From positions 1 through 64,000 of the forward strand of contig JNEU01000947.1 of NCBI GenBank assembly GCA_000697475.1: 64,000 bases of DNA. Reading direction: 5' to 3'. Source of the stretch: Lichtheimia corymbifera B2541. Lineage: Eukaryota > Mucoromycota > Mucoromycetes > Mucorales > Lichtheimiaceae. Below, one piece after another: positions 45,701-56,423 of this stretch. Made by a program: the position numbers and the translations under genes. Every line of letters starts with the position of its first letter. Position 1 is the stretch's first letter. Under the pieces are notes generated by a model. The model was not told the DNA's origin. It ran no database searches and worked only from the letters and a program-made list of their open reading frames with translations.

Positions 45701-47602
45701 ATGTTCAAATCGGATGGGTTCTAATAACAATAAACAATGATAAATGCCATGGATCACAAGTATGATAACCCACGTTCACATACCAATAATTCCTTGTCTG
45801 CGTGCAAATTGTTGAAACCACCCCACAATACTTCAAGCTGATTCTTGGGATATTGTAATGCAGATACCACAGCAGGCTTATCTTCGTCATCCACTGCGGA
45901 AAGCATAGCTGATGCACCCAGGCCTGCTCGTTGTACAAGGCCACGCATATCATCTCGAACGCTGATAGCCATGTTGATCTGATCCGAGTATGGGCCCTTC
46001 CGCTTTGATTTCTCATCCACGACTGAAATCTCAATGGTTGTGCTGTTCTCAAGTGGTCTTCCAGCCAATTCCAACTAGAAAAGGTATTCACTGATCAATC
46101 TCCAAGAATATCACTGACCCAGTTTCCAAATCCATTATACCTGAGGATGTGCCCAATGTGCTGTAGGAGATCCACCTTTCCAATATACCAGCACCAACTT
46201 GTTGCGTGTAGGATCCATTTGCACCTTGAGCTGTTCAAGCCATCGCGTCTTGGACACCATTGTCGATTGCATGTAGATAATCTCCAATTGCATATTGAGA
46301 CAAAATAGATGAAGGTAATCGTGCAAATTGACCAGTGGGAAGAATAATGGTGTTTTGGTCTGTTCGTCTTGTGGTGGTTGTGGTGGGACGAGTTGCTTTT
46401 GTGCATTCACCCGAAGATATTGTCGCTGAATTTCATTCAATGATATATCAACATCTATCACAAAATATGTAAGATGGTATGTCCCATTGTTGATATATCT
46501 CATCCCTTTTCTTTACCTGCAGCTCCACTTCCAACTGTAGATTTGACTTGTATATCCAACGACACGATCCACCACCGTTGTTCGCTAGGGGGACCCATCA
46601 ACGTCAAAGAAACCTCAAACTCATCCTTGATTGTAAATGTAATCCGACCACTCTCTAAAAATCATCATACCATGAGTTGACTTTTTCCCACTATGAATCA
46701 GGTATTCACATACCAATACGATAATGCTGCATTGGTGATGGTAAGACCTCGGTTGTCAACATTCTCATACGAATCACGTCATTCATTTTGCGGAATGTTT
46801 CCAAGACTTCTTCATCGGTGAGTGGTGATTTCGGTACCATATCCTAAAGTACAAAGTAGCATAAGATTGCTGTTTTGTTTGATGGATGATGAAGCTTTTA
46901 TACCTTGAATTTGCTTGGCATCCGTTGATATGATCCAGTGGTAAGAACATCGACAGCGGTGGGAATATCAAAATTACGTATCCGTGCTCGTGGTAATTCG
47001 ACGTGGATCTTGTTCAAGAAGCGAGTTGCATCGTAAAAGAACTGATTTTGATTTGCCAGAAAAGCCATGATATTCTAATGCAAAAGTGTTAGTGACAGAT
47101 CGCGTATGGAGCGCGTCCTATTTTGCATGATCTGGTTACCTGACACATCTGAATATCATCCGCGTTTTCAGCCCACTTGACCAAGACTGATAATTTGAGC
47201 ATTTGGTTCTGCACAAATGTCACATACTTGAGGATCTGACGCTTCTTTTCCACTTCGCCTCGTGATGATAATCTATATACGGTGTAAGCATACAAAATAG
47301 ATGCCAACCATGTCGCATATCACGTACGTATCAGTCAACGTTTGCAAGTCGGCATAGGTTTTGTTGACCATTTTTCCAATAAGGACTTGAAGAGGCACCA
47401 TACTAGCCATTTCATTCTGAAGCGCGATCTTTTCGACGTTGCCATTCTGCGATGGTGTTGGATCCACAGCCTTCGAGATCACTGATTTGCCATTGACGCC
47501 GTCTTGTTGCGATGGTGATGCTGTCGTTGTCGCTGTTGTTGTCGCATGGCCGTTAGTTTCCATCAACCCCTCCTTGTCGCTCGTTTGCGAAATCGGTTGC
47601 AT
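42727..47602 (-). CDS. MED14: Mediator complex subunit 14 (RGR1)
   Basis: This is the largest gene of the window, with roughly fifteen exons; exon 1 is 47602-47328. The N-terminal Med14 domain runs VPLQVLIGKMVNKTYADLQ then LSSRGEVEKKRQILKY, LKLSVLVKWAENADDIQ and QNQFFYDATRFLNKIHVELP. The next exons give ARIRNFDIPTAVDVLTTGSY and DVDISLNEIQRQYLRVNAQ. Further exons carry WLEQLKVQMDPTRNKLVLVYW, RYRHRRYITITMDVRTGRV, DDFIKLFGDLP and, near the end, FEPFTKFDELLESVDDW. The scaffold subunit connects head, middle and tail modules of Mediator and is needed for Pol II initiation. Low-complexity inserts (Ala/Thr run near 45060; Arg/Lys KRRRSSVEQEQD near 44730) interrupt conserved parts. The start MQPISQTSDKEG is the most upstream ATG in frame; the frame continues open to about 47722 without another ATG. 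Splice sites for the many small exons were placed by pattern and need transcript support. Confidence 0.88.
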
Positions 47603-48801
47603 TATTGAATGGAAAGAATCTGTCGTCAATGCTGCAGGTGACAGGTTGGAAGAAACCGGCAAATGACCAAGACCAGAGAGGGGAGAATTGATGGGGGGGG
47701 AGGAGGACAATGGAAATAGCAAAGGGGAGAGGCGGTCGTCGTTTTTGCCAAAGGATGAAAGACAAAGACACCCAGCCGGCGTGTTCTCTCAGCTAAATTT
47801 ACCTCCGCACGCTTAAAGTGACTATACCTTTTACTATCCCAATACGATTGATTATGCAATAAATGATCCATTTCCCTGGAGATCCTATCAACCATGCCAT
47901 TCATGGAAATGAAACAAAGTTGATATAAGCATGTCTGCGTCTTTTGTATGATCCCTACTGTGCATGGTCAGCTGATACAATGAATGAAGACCCATCATCA
48001 GTTGTTGAGAAATGCCTAAGCATCCCACAAAGTCGATTTTATACCATGGCTTCACGGATACCGATTGTAGTTGAACTGCACATCTCTGATCTGCTCTATT
48101 GATTCCAACAGCTTGCTAAGGGAAACAAGGATGGCGGGCTGTATGTGACCGCCATCATGCGGGAGCAGTGATGGCCGGGAACGTTTACGCTTATGTACTA
48201 TTTGCTTATCATTTATGAAGATGCATCTTCGAATAATGCCTTGTTATGTGGAACTTGTGCACAGCAAGTGATTTGAGTTATGCCGTCATTGCTGGATGAC
48301 CCCGTCTATCTCAGACCCTTATTTATGCATGGACAATCAATCACACCAAAGCTCCTCACCAGTCTATTCAGCTCATCATTCTTTGTGGTCACAGAAATAA
48401 CCACAGCCAACCTACAGATATAAACAAGATGAACATTGTCGTCCATCACTTTTTTTCCCATAAACCCCTTTCGTCCCATCGTATTACTCTTTTATTGCTG
48501 ACACCCTCAAAAGCCCTTGGTGAGTATCGTTTATTGTGAAATCCATGTGCTAATATTTATGACGATCGTCAGGGTTTCATTGTTATCTAGTACTTCCGTT
48601 TTCTTTGTTGTTGTCATTGTTATATTTGCCTCTTTCAATCAGTGAAACCAAATGAACCATAATATATTCATATACATACCTTGTTCCTTTTGACGTAGCT
48701 ACCTTTCAAAATGAAGCTGAAGGATTAGATGGCATATTGTATTACAGTTCGCGTGGGGATGTTATAACGTATTCCGTGTGTGGCCGCGCACCTCACCTCG
48801 C

Positions 48802-48877
48802 GCGCACCAAAAATATAAGCATAGCAGTAACGTAACCCAGCCAACCAACTTCAAAAGTACAGCTCTCGACTACCCTC
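48802..48877 (+). repeat. Inverted repeat, left arm
   Basis: These 76 bases match the reverse complement of 49121-49196 without gaps at about 63 of 76 positions by hand count. The core TAACGTAACCCAGCCAACCA is identical in both arms. The spacer is 243 bases. No clear target-site duplication flanks the pair. Confidence 0.85.
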
Positions 48878-49120
48878 GCCAATTTTCCTCCTTCATCTCG
48901 CACACTACTATATTATCGTACCTACTTGCGCCAGTGACCTTACTAACAAGGTTTGTTCTTATGGATGCTGTCTCCTACTATAAGCTCTCAAATCATGATC
49001 TGTAAAATAAAAACAATCTTGCAGATGAAACGGGATATGAAGTAATGGGTGCGCATATTAGTGAATGGTAGATTAATGCACGTGACATGGAATGGCAAAG
49101 TTGGCGTACGCATGGTCAAT

Positions 49121-49196
49121 GAGGGTAGATGAGAGCTGTGGTTATTGGGTTGGTTGGCTGGGTTACGTTACGACCATGCCTATATTTTTGGTGCAC
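49121..49196 (-). repeat. Inverted repeat, right arm
   Basis: Partner of 48802-48877. Identity is spread over the arm, with the best-conserved stretches at the outer end (the GCACCAAAAATATA side) and the core. No protein is encoded by the space between the arms. Confidence 0.85.
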
Positions 49197-50746
49197 GCGT
49201 AGTAAATCCTCTTTGGATCGGTAAAGCATAACCCATATAGAGCATCTCTGATATGCTGCAATAGGGTCCAACGTTGTTATTGCTCTTGAGGCGAGGATCA
49301 TTGTTTTTCTTTCGAGAATATAGTACTGTGGATGCCTCATGTAAATGACCCTCAACATCATGTTGCATGAATCCGATATCGTTTCCTTGTTCGTTATAGC
49401 ATTTTGTGATTGACACAATAAAGGAACGCATGTTCAGCAAGTAAATCCTCATCGTGTGGCATGCAAAAAGACAACCTGCGGCTCGATACCTGCGTGGATG
49501 AACAAAGGAACCTACTTGTGCTGCTGGTCTGCATTACGCACGTACAGCGAATACGCTGATGTCCGGGCACAACATACATCAATGGAGTGATTGCGGCGTA
49601 TGTAAAAAAGTGAATCTGTGACCATTCCGGGGTAAAGGGGTTAAAGGAGCCTATAAACAAAAGGGATAATGACGATGATGACGATGCTGATGCTGATGAT
49701 GATACAGCTGTCGTTTGTGTGTTGACGTTATAAATGGGACCAAGGTACTAATAATTGCATCATTAGCCGAGATTACACGAGGGCATCACCCTGTCAATAG
49801 GATTAATATAGACGCGTTTCATCATCATCATTCCCATAGAAACGTATAATAGGATGATAAAATGTGGTCCTTGTGGCAAAAAAAAAAAAAGTCGATTGAG
49901 CCTGTTGGCGGGAGGGGGGTTAGGTTTCGTGAGGATAATATCCAGAATAACGTGCTCCTAAAGCTCTATTTACATTCTTCATTGTAAGAGGACGATGCTG
50001 GTGCGCGCTAAGTGTATGCTGCGTGTCCTGCATGCAAGCTCAATTAGAAGTTTCGGACATGACTTGCTCTGAATCCTTTTTCCCCTCTTTCACAGTGGCA
50101 GCCTCTCCCTTGTTTAGCCATCCCACGCGTATCTCCTTAGACCTGGCCTGCGAGTCATTAATAGCGCTCATGCCACGAAGCACAATAGGAGTAAAAAAAA
50201 GAAAAAGAGACAACCAGCAGTGGCTTTTGGACATGGTAAAAAAGAGCTCAACAAGGTTCCCTTGTCGTTCGTTATCAGTGCATGGCCATGGTGGGGGTGT
50301 ACAACCGGGCACATGCCTATATCATGGGATAATTAGACACCGTGGTACAAAATTGGCTCGATCGTCAATACGATATAAACATTAAAGACCCTCACTTTCT
50401 CACACCACGAATAACAAAATGTTGTTGTTGTATATAAATTGAACATTTCAAGTTGATAATATCTCATATCATGACGATCATACGGAGTGTATGCAAAAAG
50501 GAGAAAGATCAAGAGAGTTTGACCCTGTATTTTCAGGAGTGGGGGTGGATGGGAGAATCACCGCGTGCTAGTTGTTTTGGTGGTTTTGCAAAAAAGCAAA
50601 AAGCAACTACGTATTTGGAAACGACAAAAAGGATGATGCATATAAGATATCAGGAGACCTTTTTTTCGTTTCTCTTGTTCTTTCTTTTTTCTCCCACCCC
50701 GTTTCTGTATTGCCTTTTGCCACCAACATCCTTCTCCCTTATTGCT

Positions 50747-52126
50747 ATGAGTTCGACTCGAAAGACTAGTCGTCGTGCCACCCTTGGTACCACTGATAAC
50801 AAAAAGAACGTTGCTATTGCTGCAACTCCTCATCGATATTCCAGCTATCTCCATAACGATAACAAAGAATCCAAAGAAACACCTATCGCTACGACAACCA
50901 TCACTGCTACCACGAGCGTCCACCGTAAACGATCCAATACCACCAATCGTCGTTCATCCGTCACAGCATTGACAGCGTCTGCTCGTGCTAAGCTTGTCAA
51001 TAAATACAACAATCATGAGGAAAAGACAACAGCAGCTGACACATCTGACATCAGTGGTGGCAACGGCTCTCATCACAACACTAACAATCGACGTTTGTCT
51101 ATCAACAAGCGCTCGAGCACTCGACTTCCGCGTTGTGTTACGAACAATCAACCTGAGCCCAATATGAAAGAATGTGCACAAAAACAACAACCAACCATAG
51201 ATATTGATCAGCTGACTGCCCTTTTATTGAAAACTGAAACCCACCATGGTGACCAAGCGCAAGATATGGATGAGCGTGCACGACGTCGACGTAGCATGCC
51301 ACCACTGCAACAACAACAAGAAGAAAATGGTTGTGACGACGAATTCTGGAAAGAGCTGGTGGATATTAAATCGCGCCTGCAAAAACTCGAGATCACTAAG
51401 CACCATGTTGTGGATGATAAGAGCTGTTCAAGTAGTACAACCACTGCAAGTTCGATCCATACACCACCTGCGATGCCATCATCTCCTCGTGTCACGGTAC
51501 ACCAAAAACGCCTTCAAGATGCATTAGCTTTGCTTGAGCAACAGCAACCAGGGCCATTAGCCAAATCCATGTCGGTTGTAGTGCATGAGACCATTGCTAT
51601 GAACCAAAAGTTATGGGCAGCTATTCCACACGACCTCAATACCGATGCTCGATCCTTGGTAGCAATGCAAAAAAGCAGTGATATCCAGCTCAGAGAGTTG
51701 ACTGAATCTTTGTATCTCATGGCAACAACCAGTACCAGCAATAATATGCCATCTCCTTTGGCAGAATCATCTTCACCACCCACAATGATGATGCCATCCT
51801 CCCAACAACAACCATCACATGGCCCATCTTCTTTACCAGTATCTCCACGTCGAGCCGCTCCGCCCCCACCACCTAGTTTTGAAGAAAGCTATTATTATCG
51901 ACGGCCAACAATGAGTGCATATCAATACAAGCAGCAGCAACAACAACCATCCTCATTACCTGCTTTACACCACCAACACCGTCCATCGCTGTCTATTGCA
52001 GCTTCTCGACCCCAAATCAAAGCAGCGGGTATTTTGGACTACTCCCCAACCACAGACTATTTCTCAGCAAGGCACAAGTATTACGAACCTAGATACAGTG
52101 GAAGCCATCTTATTCATGAAGCTTGA
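50747..52126 (+). CDS. Large, mostly disordered orphan protein
   Basis: One uninterrupted frame encodes 459 residues from ATG 50747. The composition is Ser/Thr/Asn/Gln/Pro/Arg-rich with many short basic clusters (STRKTSRRATLG, RRRRSMPP). A predicted short coiled coil falls at DDEFWKELVDIKSRLQKLE, and a helical region at HQKRLQDALALLEQ to SDIQLRELTESLYLMA. The C-terminal 110 residues are Pro/Gln/Ser/Tyr-rich (PPPPPSFEESYYYRR). I do not recognise a family. The codon pattern is consistent with a real gene, and the frame is far longer than chance. In-frame codons run upstream to 50453 and include a hydrophobic stretch just before 50747, but the downstream ATG is preferred because a pyrimidine-rich leader precedes it. 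The SP/TP-rich tail could be a target of cell-cycle kinases, which is speculation. Confidence 0.75.
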   Translation: MSSTRKTSRRATLGTTDNKKNVAIAATPHRYSSYLHNDNKESKETPIATTTITATTSVHRKRSNTTNRRSSVTALTASARAKLVNKYNNHEEKTTAADTSDISGGNGSHHNTNNRRLSINKRSSTRLPRCVTNNQPEPNMKECAQKQQPTIDIDQLTALLLKTETHHGDQAQDMDERARRRRSMPPLQQQQEENGCDDEFWKELVDIKSRLQKLEITKHHVVDDKSCSSSTTTASSIHTPPAMPSSPRVTVHQKRLQDALALLEQQQPGPLAKSMSVVVHETIAMNQKLWAAIPHDLNTDARSLVAMQKSSDIQLRELTESLYLMATTSTSNNMPSPLAESSSPPTMMMPSSQQQPSHGPSSLPVSPRRAAPPPPPSFEESYYYRRPTMSAYQYKQQQQQPSSLPALHHQHRPSLSIAASRPQIKAAGILDYSPTTDYFSARHKYYEPRYSGSHLIHEA

Positions 52127-53447
52127 GGAAACCATGGTCTCGCTCATTATTTTGTGAATTCGGTTCCATCTCTGTTGTTGTCACAGCTGTAATTTAGTAT
52201 CTCTTGTAGTTTTGTCTTTGGCTCCATTTGTACACACACACGCACATACACACATCCCCTTGCTATTACCTTGTTTTCCTCTACACAGAGTAGTACATAT
52301 ATACACATGATCAAAAGCTTCTCGATAAAGTTTAATTACACCCGCCCGCATTCCATTGCTACACTCGAGGATATTGGTTGCTCATCCAATGTTGTTTTAT
52401 TGATGCCCTGTGTGACTCATTAAAAATACCAAGAGACTGGGGCAACGGGATTTGGGAAGTTAGACTGCATGATCAAAGTCGCGTTGTTATACTCTCTTTC
52501 TTTTTCTTTGCTCACAACTGATCCGCATGTTCAGCATCATTGACACTTTGCATTGCTCAATTCGGCAGTATCCTTTCCTCTAATGACGAACACAGGAGCT
52601 TGAAGACTTGGGTCTCCTCATGAGAAACGCATCGCTTGTCAACACAAGGTGTCTTTATTTCCAAGCATGTCGACAAGGTCAACTCAACTCGTTTCGATCC
52701 AACGTGCAAGTGTGGATGTCCTCGATATGGAAGACACGTTTGGCTATAGCCAAGAAAGGAGTGGCAATCCCTATAAGCATGGATATCAATGCAACAATGC
52801 CTGGCAACCAGTTGATCTTTTGGGAGGTGGTCGATTTCAACAGATGGTGCAGTTTTCCGTGGTATCATCCATCACTTTGTGAAGTTTTCCGGTAAGCAAT
52901 TATAAGGATCGAATGGATTGAAGGATGAGCATGAACTTATCACCATTTTTTCCAGTTCAATGCTTTAGCAATGGGATGATCATACAATTGGCAACAATGC
53001 GATCGATCACAGGAAAAGTTGAAGCGCCCTCACCGAATGTCGTGAACCTGCGTTAGGCCTTCTTACAAGTTATCATTCTCAGGAGCAAAGACATTTTTTA
53101 TGATGCCATGCGACAAATGTATATTCCATTCTACCGGTGGGCAAAGGATCTATATTATGGTGAACGTATAGAACTGCGTATCCAACTAAAGTAGCTAGAG
53201 AGCACAGCACTACTATTATTTTAGTATTTTTATTTGACATCGACAACTAAAATATATCTTATCCCATATTGTTTTAACATCCAAATGCCTACCATACTTG
53301 TGAATAAGCATCATTGAAAGTTCTGCATTACTGTGCTTCTTTATCTCTATGAGAAAGATAATGATATGAGGTGAATATCCTGCACTTTGCGAAAAGACTT
53401 CTCGCCGATCACGTGACCAAATCCAAAAATCCAAAATTGAAGCAAAA
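52127..53447. other. Intergenic region without a supported gene
   Basis: Two overlapping plus-strand frames near 52608-52895 extend further than expected by chance but show no domain and no splice continuation, so they are not annotated. A decayed gene is possible. Confidence 0.45.
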
Positions 53448-53519
53448 TTCCGCGACGGGGAATCGAACCCCGATCGTCTGTGTGAAAGACAGAAATCATA
53501 GCCATTGGACCATCGCGGA
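53448..53519 (-). tRNA. tRNA-Glu (anticodon UUC)
   Basis: On the minus strand this reads as a complete cloverleaf of 72 nt: acceptor stem TCCGCGA paired with TCGCGGA, U at position 8, a D arm, an anticodon stem TCTGT/ACAGA around loop CTTTCAC, and a T arm CGGGG-TTCGATT-CCCCG. The anticodon (plus-strand positions 53484-53486, gaa) is UUC, which decodes GAA/GAG. There is no intron. A TTTT run follows the last base directly, as expected for RNA polymerase III termination. Confidence 0.95.
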
Positions 53520-53932
53520 ACCTGTTAAAAATTTACATGCGAGTTACATGTCATTCCACTCACCATCCAAATTCGATTTCAACCAATGAAATGGCATTAT
53601 TTTTCGGCCCGAAAGTTGTCGTTGAAGATTGCTGTCTATCCCTTCAGGTGCCACAAGACGAATTTCTGCTGCTGCGATACACCTTTTATTCTTCACACCC
53701 TTCACCCCCAGGTAACCATTATGACTTGCAACTATCTAGAGACCAATGTTGATCTTATTTCACGTATACAGAGAAATTGCTATATAATATGCAGCAGCTA
53801 CGAATACAAACTATATCCTATTTACTCATTCTTTGAAGGTAACAAGTGAATAAAGGTCATGTATTTCAACATTATTGTATTATCATGTGCATGAGAGATA
53901 TGAATACAATGTATCTTAAAGGTCTAAGGGTT
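53520..53932. other. Intergenic region
   Basis: Short stretch between the tRNA 5' end and the transporter stop. No gene or repeat is recognised. Confidence 0.5.
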
Positions 53933-55111
53933 CTATTGCTGCTTGCTCTTGTGCCACTTCTTCACACCCATAGCAACCGTTGTACCAACAACGAGAAGTG
54001 CACCGGTAACACTGTAAACATCAGGGTATTCGTGTAGGATAAGGATACCAAAGGCAAAAGCAAAGGCGACATCGTTCATGCGCATCAAAGTACCTACATT
54101 GAGATTGGAGCATGAGATCAGAGTGTCCTCAATGGCAATAAAAGAAAAACTTACCTGGACCAGCAGGTGCAAGTTGAAGGCTTTTATATATATGCAAGTT
54201 AGTATACCGGAATTAGGAGTGATGCATAATCAACGTACCCGTTGTTCAATAAGCATTGACCGATAAATGCAAGGACACCAGTCATCAAGAGCATACCGTA
54301 TTCCTTCCATCCTTCAGGTGCGACATATTCTTGGAATGCAAAAAGCATGGGAATTGAGGTCACAGTGGAGATAAGACCAAAGTAGACCGTATGAACGAGG
54401 AAGTGAGCACCTTTTCCAATCTTGCGTACAGTAACATAAGCAAAGGCTGCCATCAATGCACCCACCAATGCTGCAAGGACTGCCAATGCACGTTGCAAAG
54501 AGCCGGTTTCCATATCATCACCACCGAACAAGAAAGTAGGCTTGGATACGAGAATTGCACCCACCATGCACAAGGTTGCACATACGCCATCGAAGAATGT
54601 AAACGCTTCACGAAGAATAAGCGCAGCAAGGATGGCTGTGAATGTAGGACTGAGGAAAAAGACCACTATGAAAAATAGTTAGCATGGATACGGTTGCCAT
54701 GTCGATGTGTATATAATTTTTACCTGTAGCGTCTGCTAATGGCAATTGTGTGATACTGTAAAAGAACAAGGCCAAACCCGTGGATCCAACGAAACCTCGA
54801 ACAAAAAGCCATTTGCGTACACCTGGTTTACCGAGAGGACTGATACCAAGCATATAGCATCCTACCAAGCCAAGAGCTGCCTGAACAATCGAACGTGCGG
54901 CCACGATTTCAAATGAGGCAAAGGCTGCTCCACTTAGTTTAACAAAGAGTGACATGGTCGAAAAGGCGAGAGCTGACAGTGTCATGAGGATCAAGCCAAA
55001 CGCTTCCGACTTTGCATTCTGGATCCGTTGCTGCCGCTGTTGTTGTTCAGTTTGCAAAAGGGGTGTCGACTCGTTAATGACTATTTCTTGCTGCCCGTTG
55101 TTGTTGCTCAT
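53933..55111 (-). CDS. EamA/DMT-family membrane transporter (SLC35G-like)
   Basis: Four exons (55111-54724, 54665-54239, about 54181-54156, and a last exon ending at 53933) encode about 355 residues. Ten hydrophobic helices form two EamA repeats: the first includes LILMTLSALAFSTMSLFVKLSG, FVRGFVGSTGLALFFYSI and QLPLADAT followed by VVFFLSPTFTAILAALILRE. The second includes FAYVTVRKIGKG, LLMTGVLAFIGQCLLNNG and APAGPGTLMRMNDVAFAFAFG. The soluble N-terminus carries a dileucine-type PLLQTEQQQ. The third exon is only about 26 nt. Relatives (SLC35G, YOL019/YMR-type DMT proteins) are poorly characterised; substrates may be nucleotide-sugar-like or amino-acid metabolites. Location (plasma membrane, vacuole or Golgi) cannot be read from sequence. 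Confidence 0.88.
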
Positions 55112-55354
55112 TACAAATCACAGTGGGTGGTGGAAGAAGACGACGACCGAAACAGGAACAGGAGGAATGAAAAAAAGACAAATCGGACGGAAACCTTAAT
55201 GACAAATGACACACATTCAGGAACTATTGGCCGCCCTCACCCCACATTATCAATTATACCAATCTCTATATTCTTTTTCTGCAGTTACAATGATTGTATA
55301 CACACATGATATATAAACGAGAATACTTTTTTATATAATGAGAATTGTCCATAT

Positions 55355-56167
55355 CTACCACTTCATGTCAGGATTCTTTTTGAATGTCTCGTAGGTATCA
55401 CGGTTAAAGAAGGAAACCTCGGTCTCATTTTCTAAAGAACGATGAATGGGGGTCAGATATATAGATGACACGTTGTATGTAATATAACTCACCAAGGCCG
55501 AGCCATGCAAGCGTGGCTGAATCATCATCAAAGATCAGGCTAGCATCATCCTCCATGTTGATAATGAGGTTTTGAGTCTAAAGGCAAGTGAGATGGGGCA
55601 AGGTAGAAAAGAGGAAATGCAATTGGTTGGATCTATGGTCGTTTGTTCTCCCCCAGGGATGTTTAGTATATGCCATACTTGGCCGTCATCTTACCTTGTG
55701 TCCATGAGCAACTGTATACAACTTGATGGTATCTATAGCAACCGTAAATATACCACACATTTATATCCTTTGATTTACTTACCGAATTCGACATTTTGAT
55801 AGGGCTTCCATCCAGAGGTGGTCTTGATTTCTATTCTTATAGTTGAGTAAGGTCGTGTCGTATGTTTGGGTATCAAACAAGTCTTACTCTCCCGCACAAG
55901 CGATTTCAACTCGCCAACAGTGGTTGTCTCGAGATTCAAATGCTGTAACACCAAGCTTTTACAAGTGCGATATTCGAATGACTTGATGCAACGCACGGTA
56001 ATGGTGGCATCGGTGGTGGGACGTGTATGGCTGGTCAAGGTATCCATGGCAACAGATCGTGGCAAGACAAAGAAGGCTCTACCGGAAAAAACAACCGACT
56101 TTACCAAGTGATGTGATTGGGCTGTTCTAGAAGATCCCAGCCTCTCTTCTTTTTCTTCCCCAGCCAT
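55355..56167 (-). CDS. UPF0538 protein (C2orf76 homologue)
   Basis: Four or so exons form a small protein. The conserved part is TITVRCIKSFEYRTCKSLVLQHLNLETTTVGEL, then IKTTSGWKPYQNVEF, then KLYTVAHGHKTQNLIINMEDD and TEVSFFNRDTYETFKKNPDMKW at the C-terminus. This is the pattern of C2orf76 (RLIRSFEHRNFK ... HKSKTNELVLSLEDDD ... ETEIAFF), a ubiquitin-like-fold family of unknown role. Two starts are possible: the ATG at 56167 gives a 40-residue N-terminal extension rich in Ser, Arg and hydrophobic residues that might act as a mitochondrial presequence, while the ATG at 56047 starts directly before the domain. Both have acceptable contexts. Function is unknown in any organism. Confidence 0.8.
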
Positions 56168-56423
56168 GCTGCTAGCATGAATTTACAGGCACCATGCCAA
56201 CTGATGATTTAAATAGACCATAATAAACATATTCCTCTTCTATACGTTCAAGTGATCTTTAAATGTGGCATGATCGTTTATTGATGAATGAATCCAAGAT
56301 CATACATTATTTCCGCAATATGTGTAATATGAGTGTTTTTGTAATGTTGCAATAGAAGAAAGAGACAGTATGCAAATCCCACCACGCGAGAAGGAAGGGA
56401 AGGGTGCTGTTCAACAAGGGATA

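Larger units (their letters stand above)
47603..50746. other. Long gene-poor region with inverted repeat and possible repeat copy
   Basis: Three kilobases carry no supported gene. They include an inverted repeat (48802-48877 versus 49121-49196), a stretch at 48380-48640 that resembles 2889-3155, a GATGATGATG run near 49670, and an A-tract near 49880. The ORF beginning at 50453 is continuous with the next gene, but its first 98 codons are judged to be leader. Confidence 0.6.

Noticed and set aside
48121..48175. Short inverted match GATGGCGG ... CCGCCATC as a regulatory hairpin
   Set aside because: Arms are about eight bases with a longer loop; this is within what chance gives over 64 kb and no gene is adjacent.
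52608..52895. Pair of overlapping plus-strand frames
   Set aside because: No family motifs and no continuation; possibly a decayed gene but unsupported.
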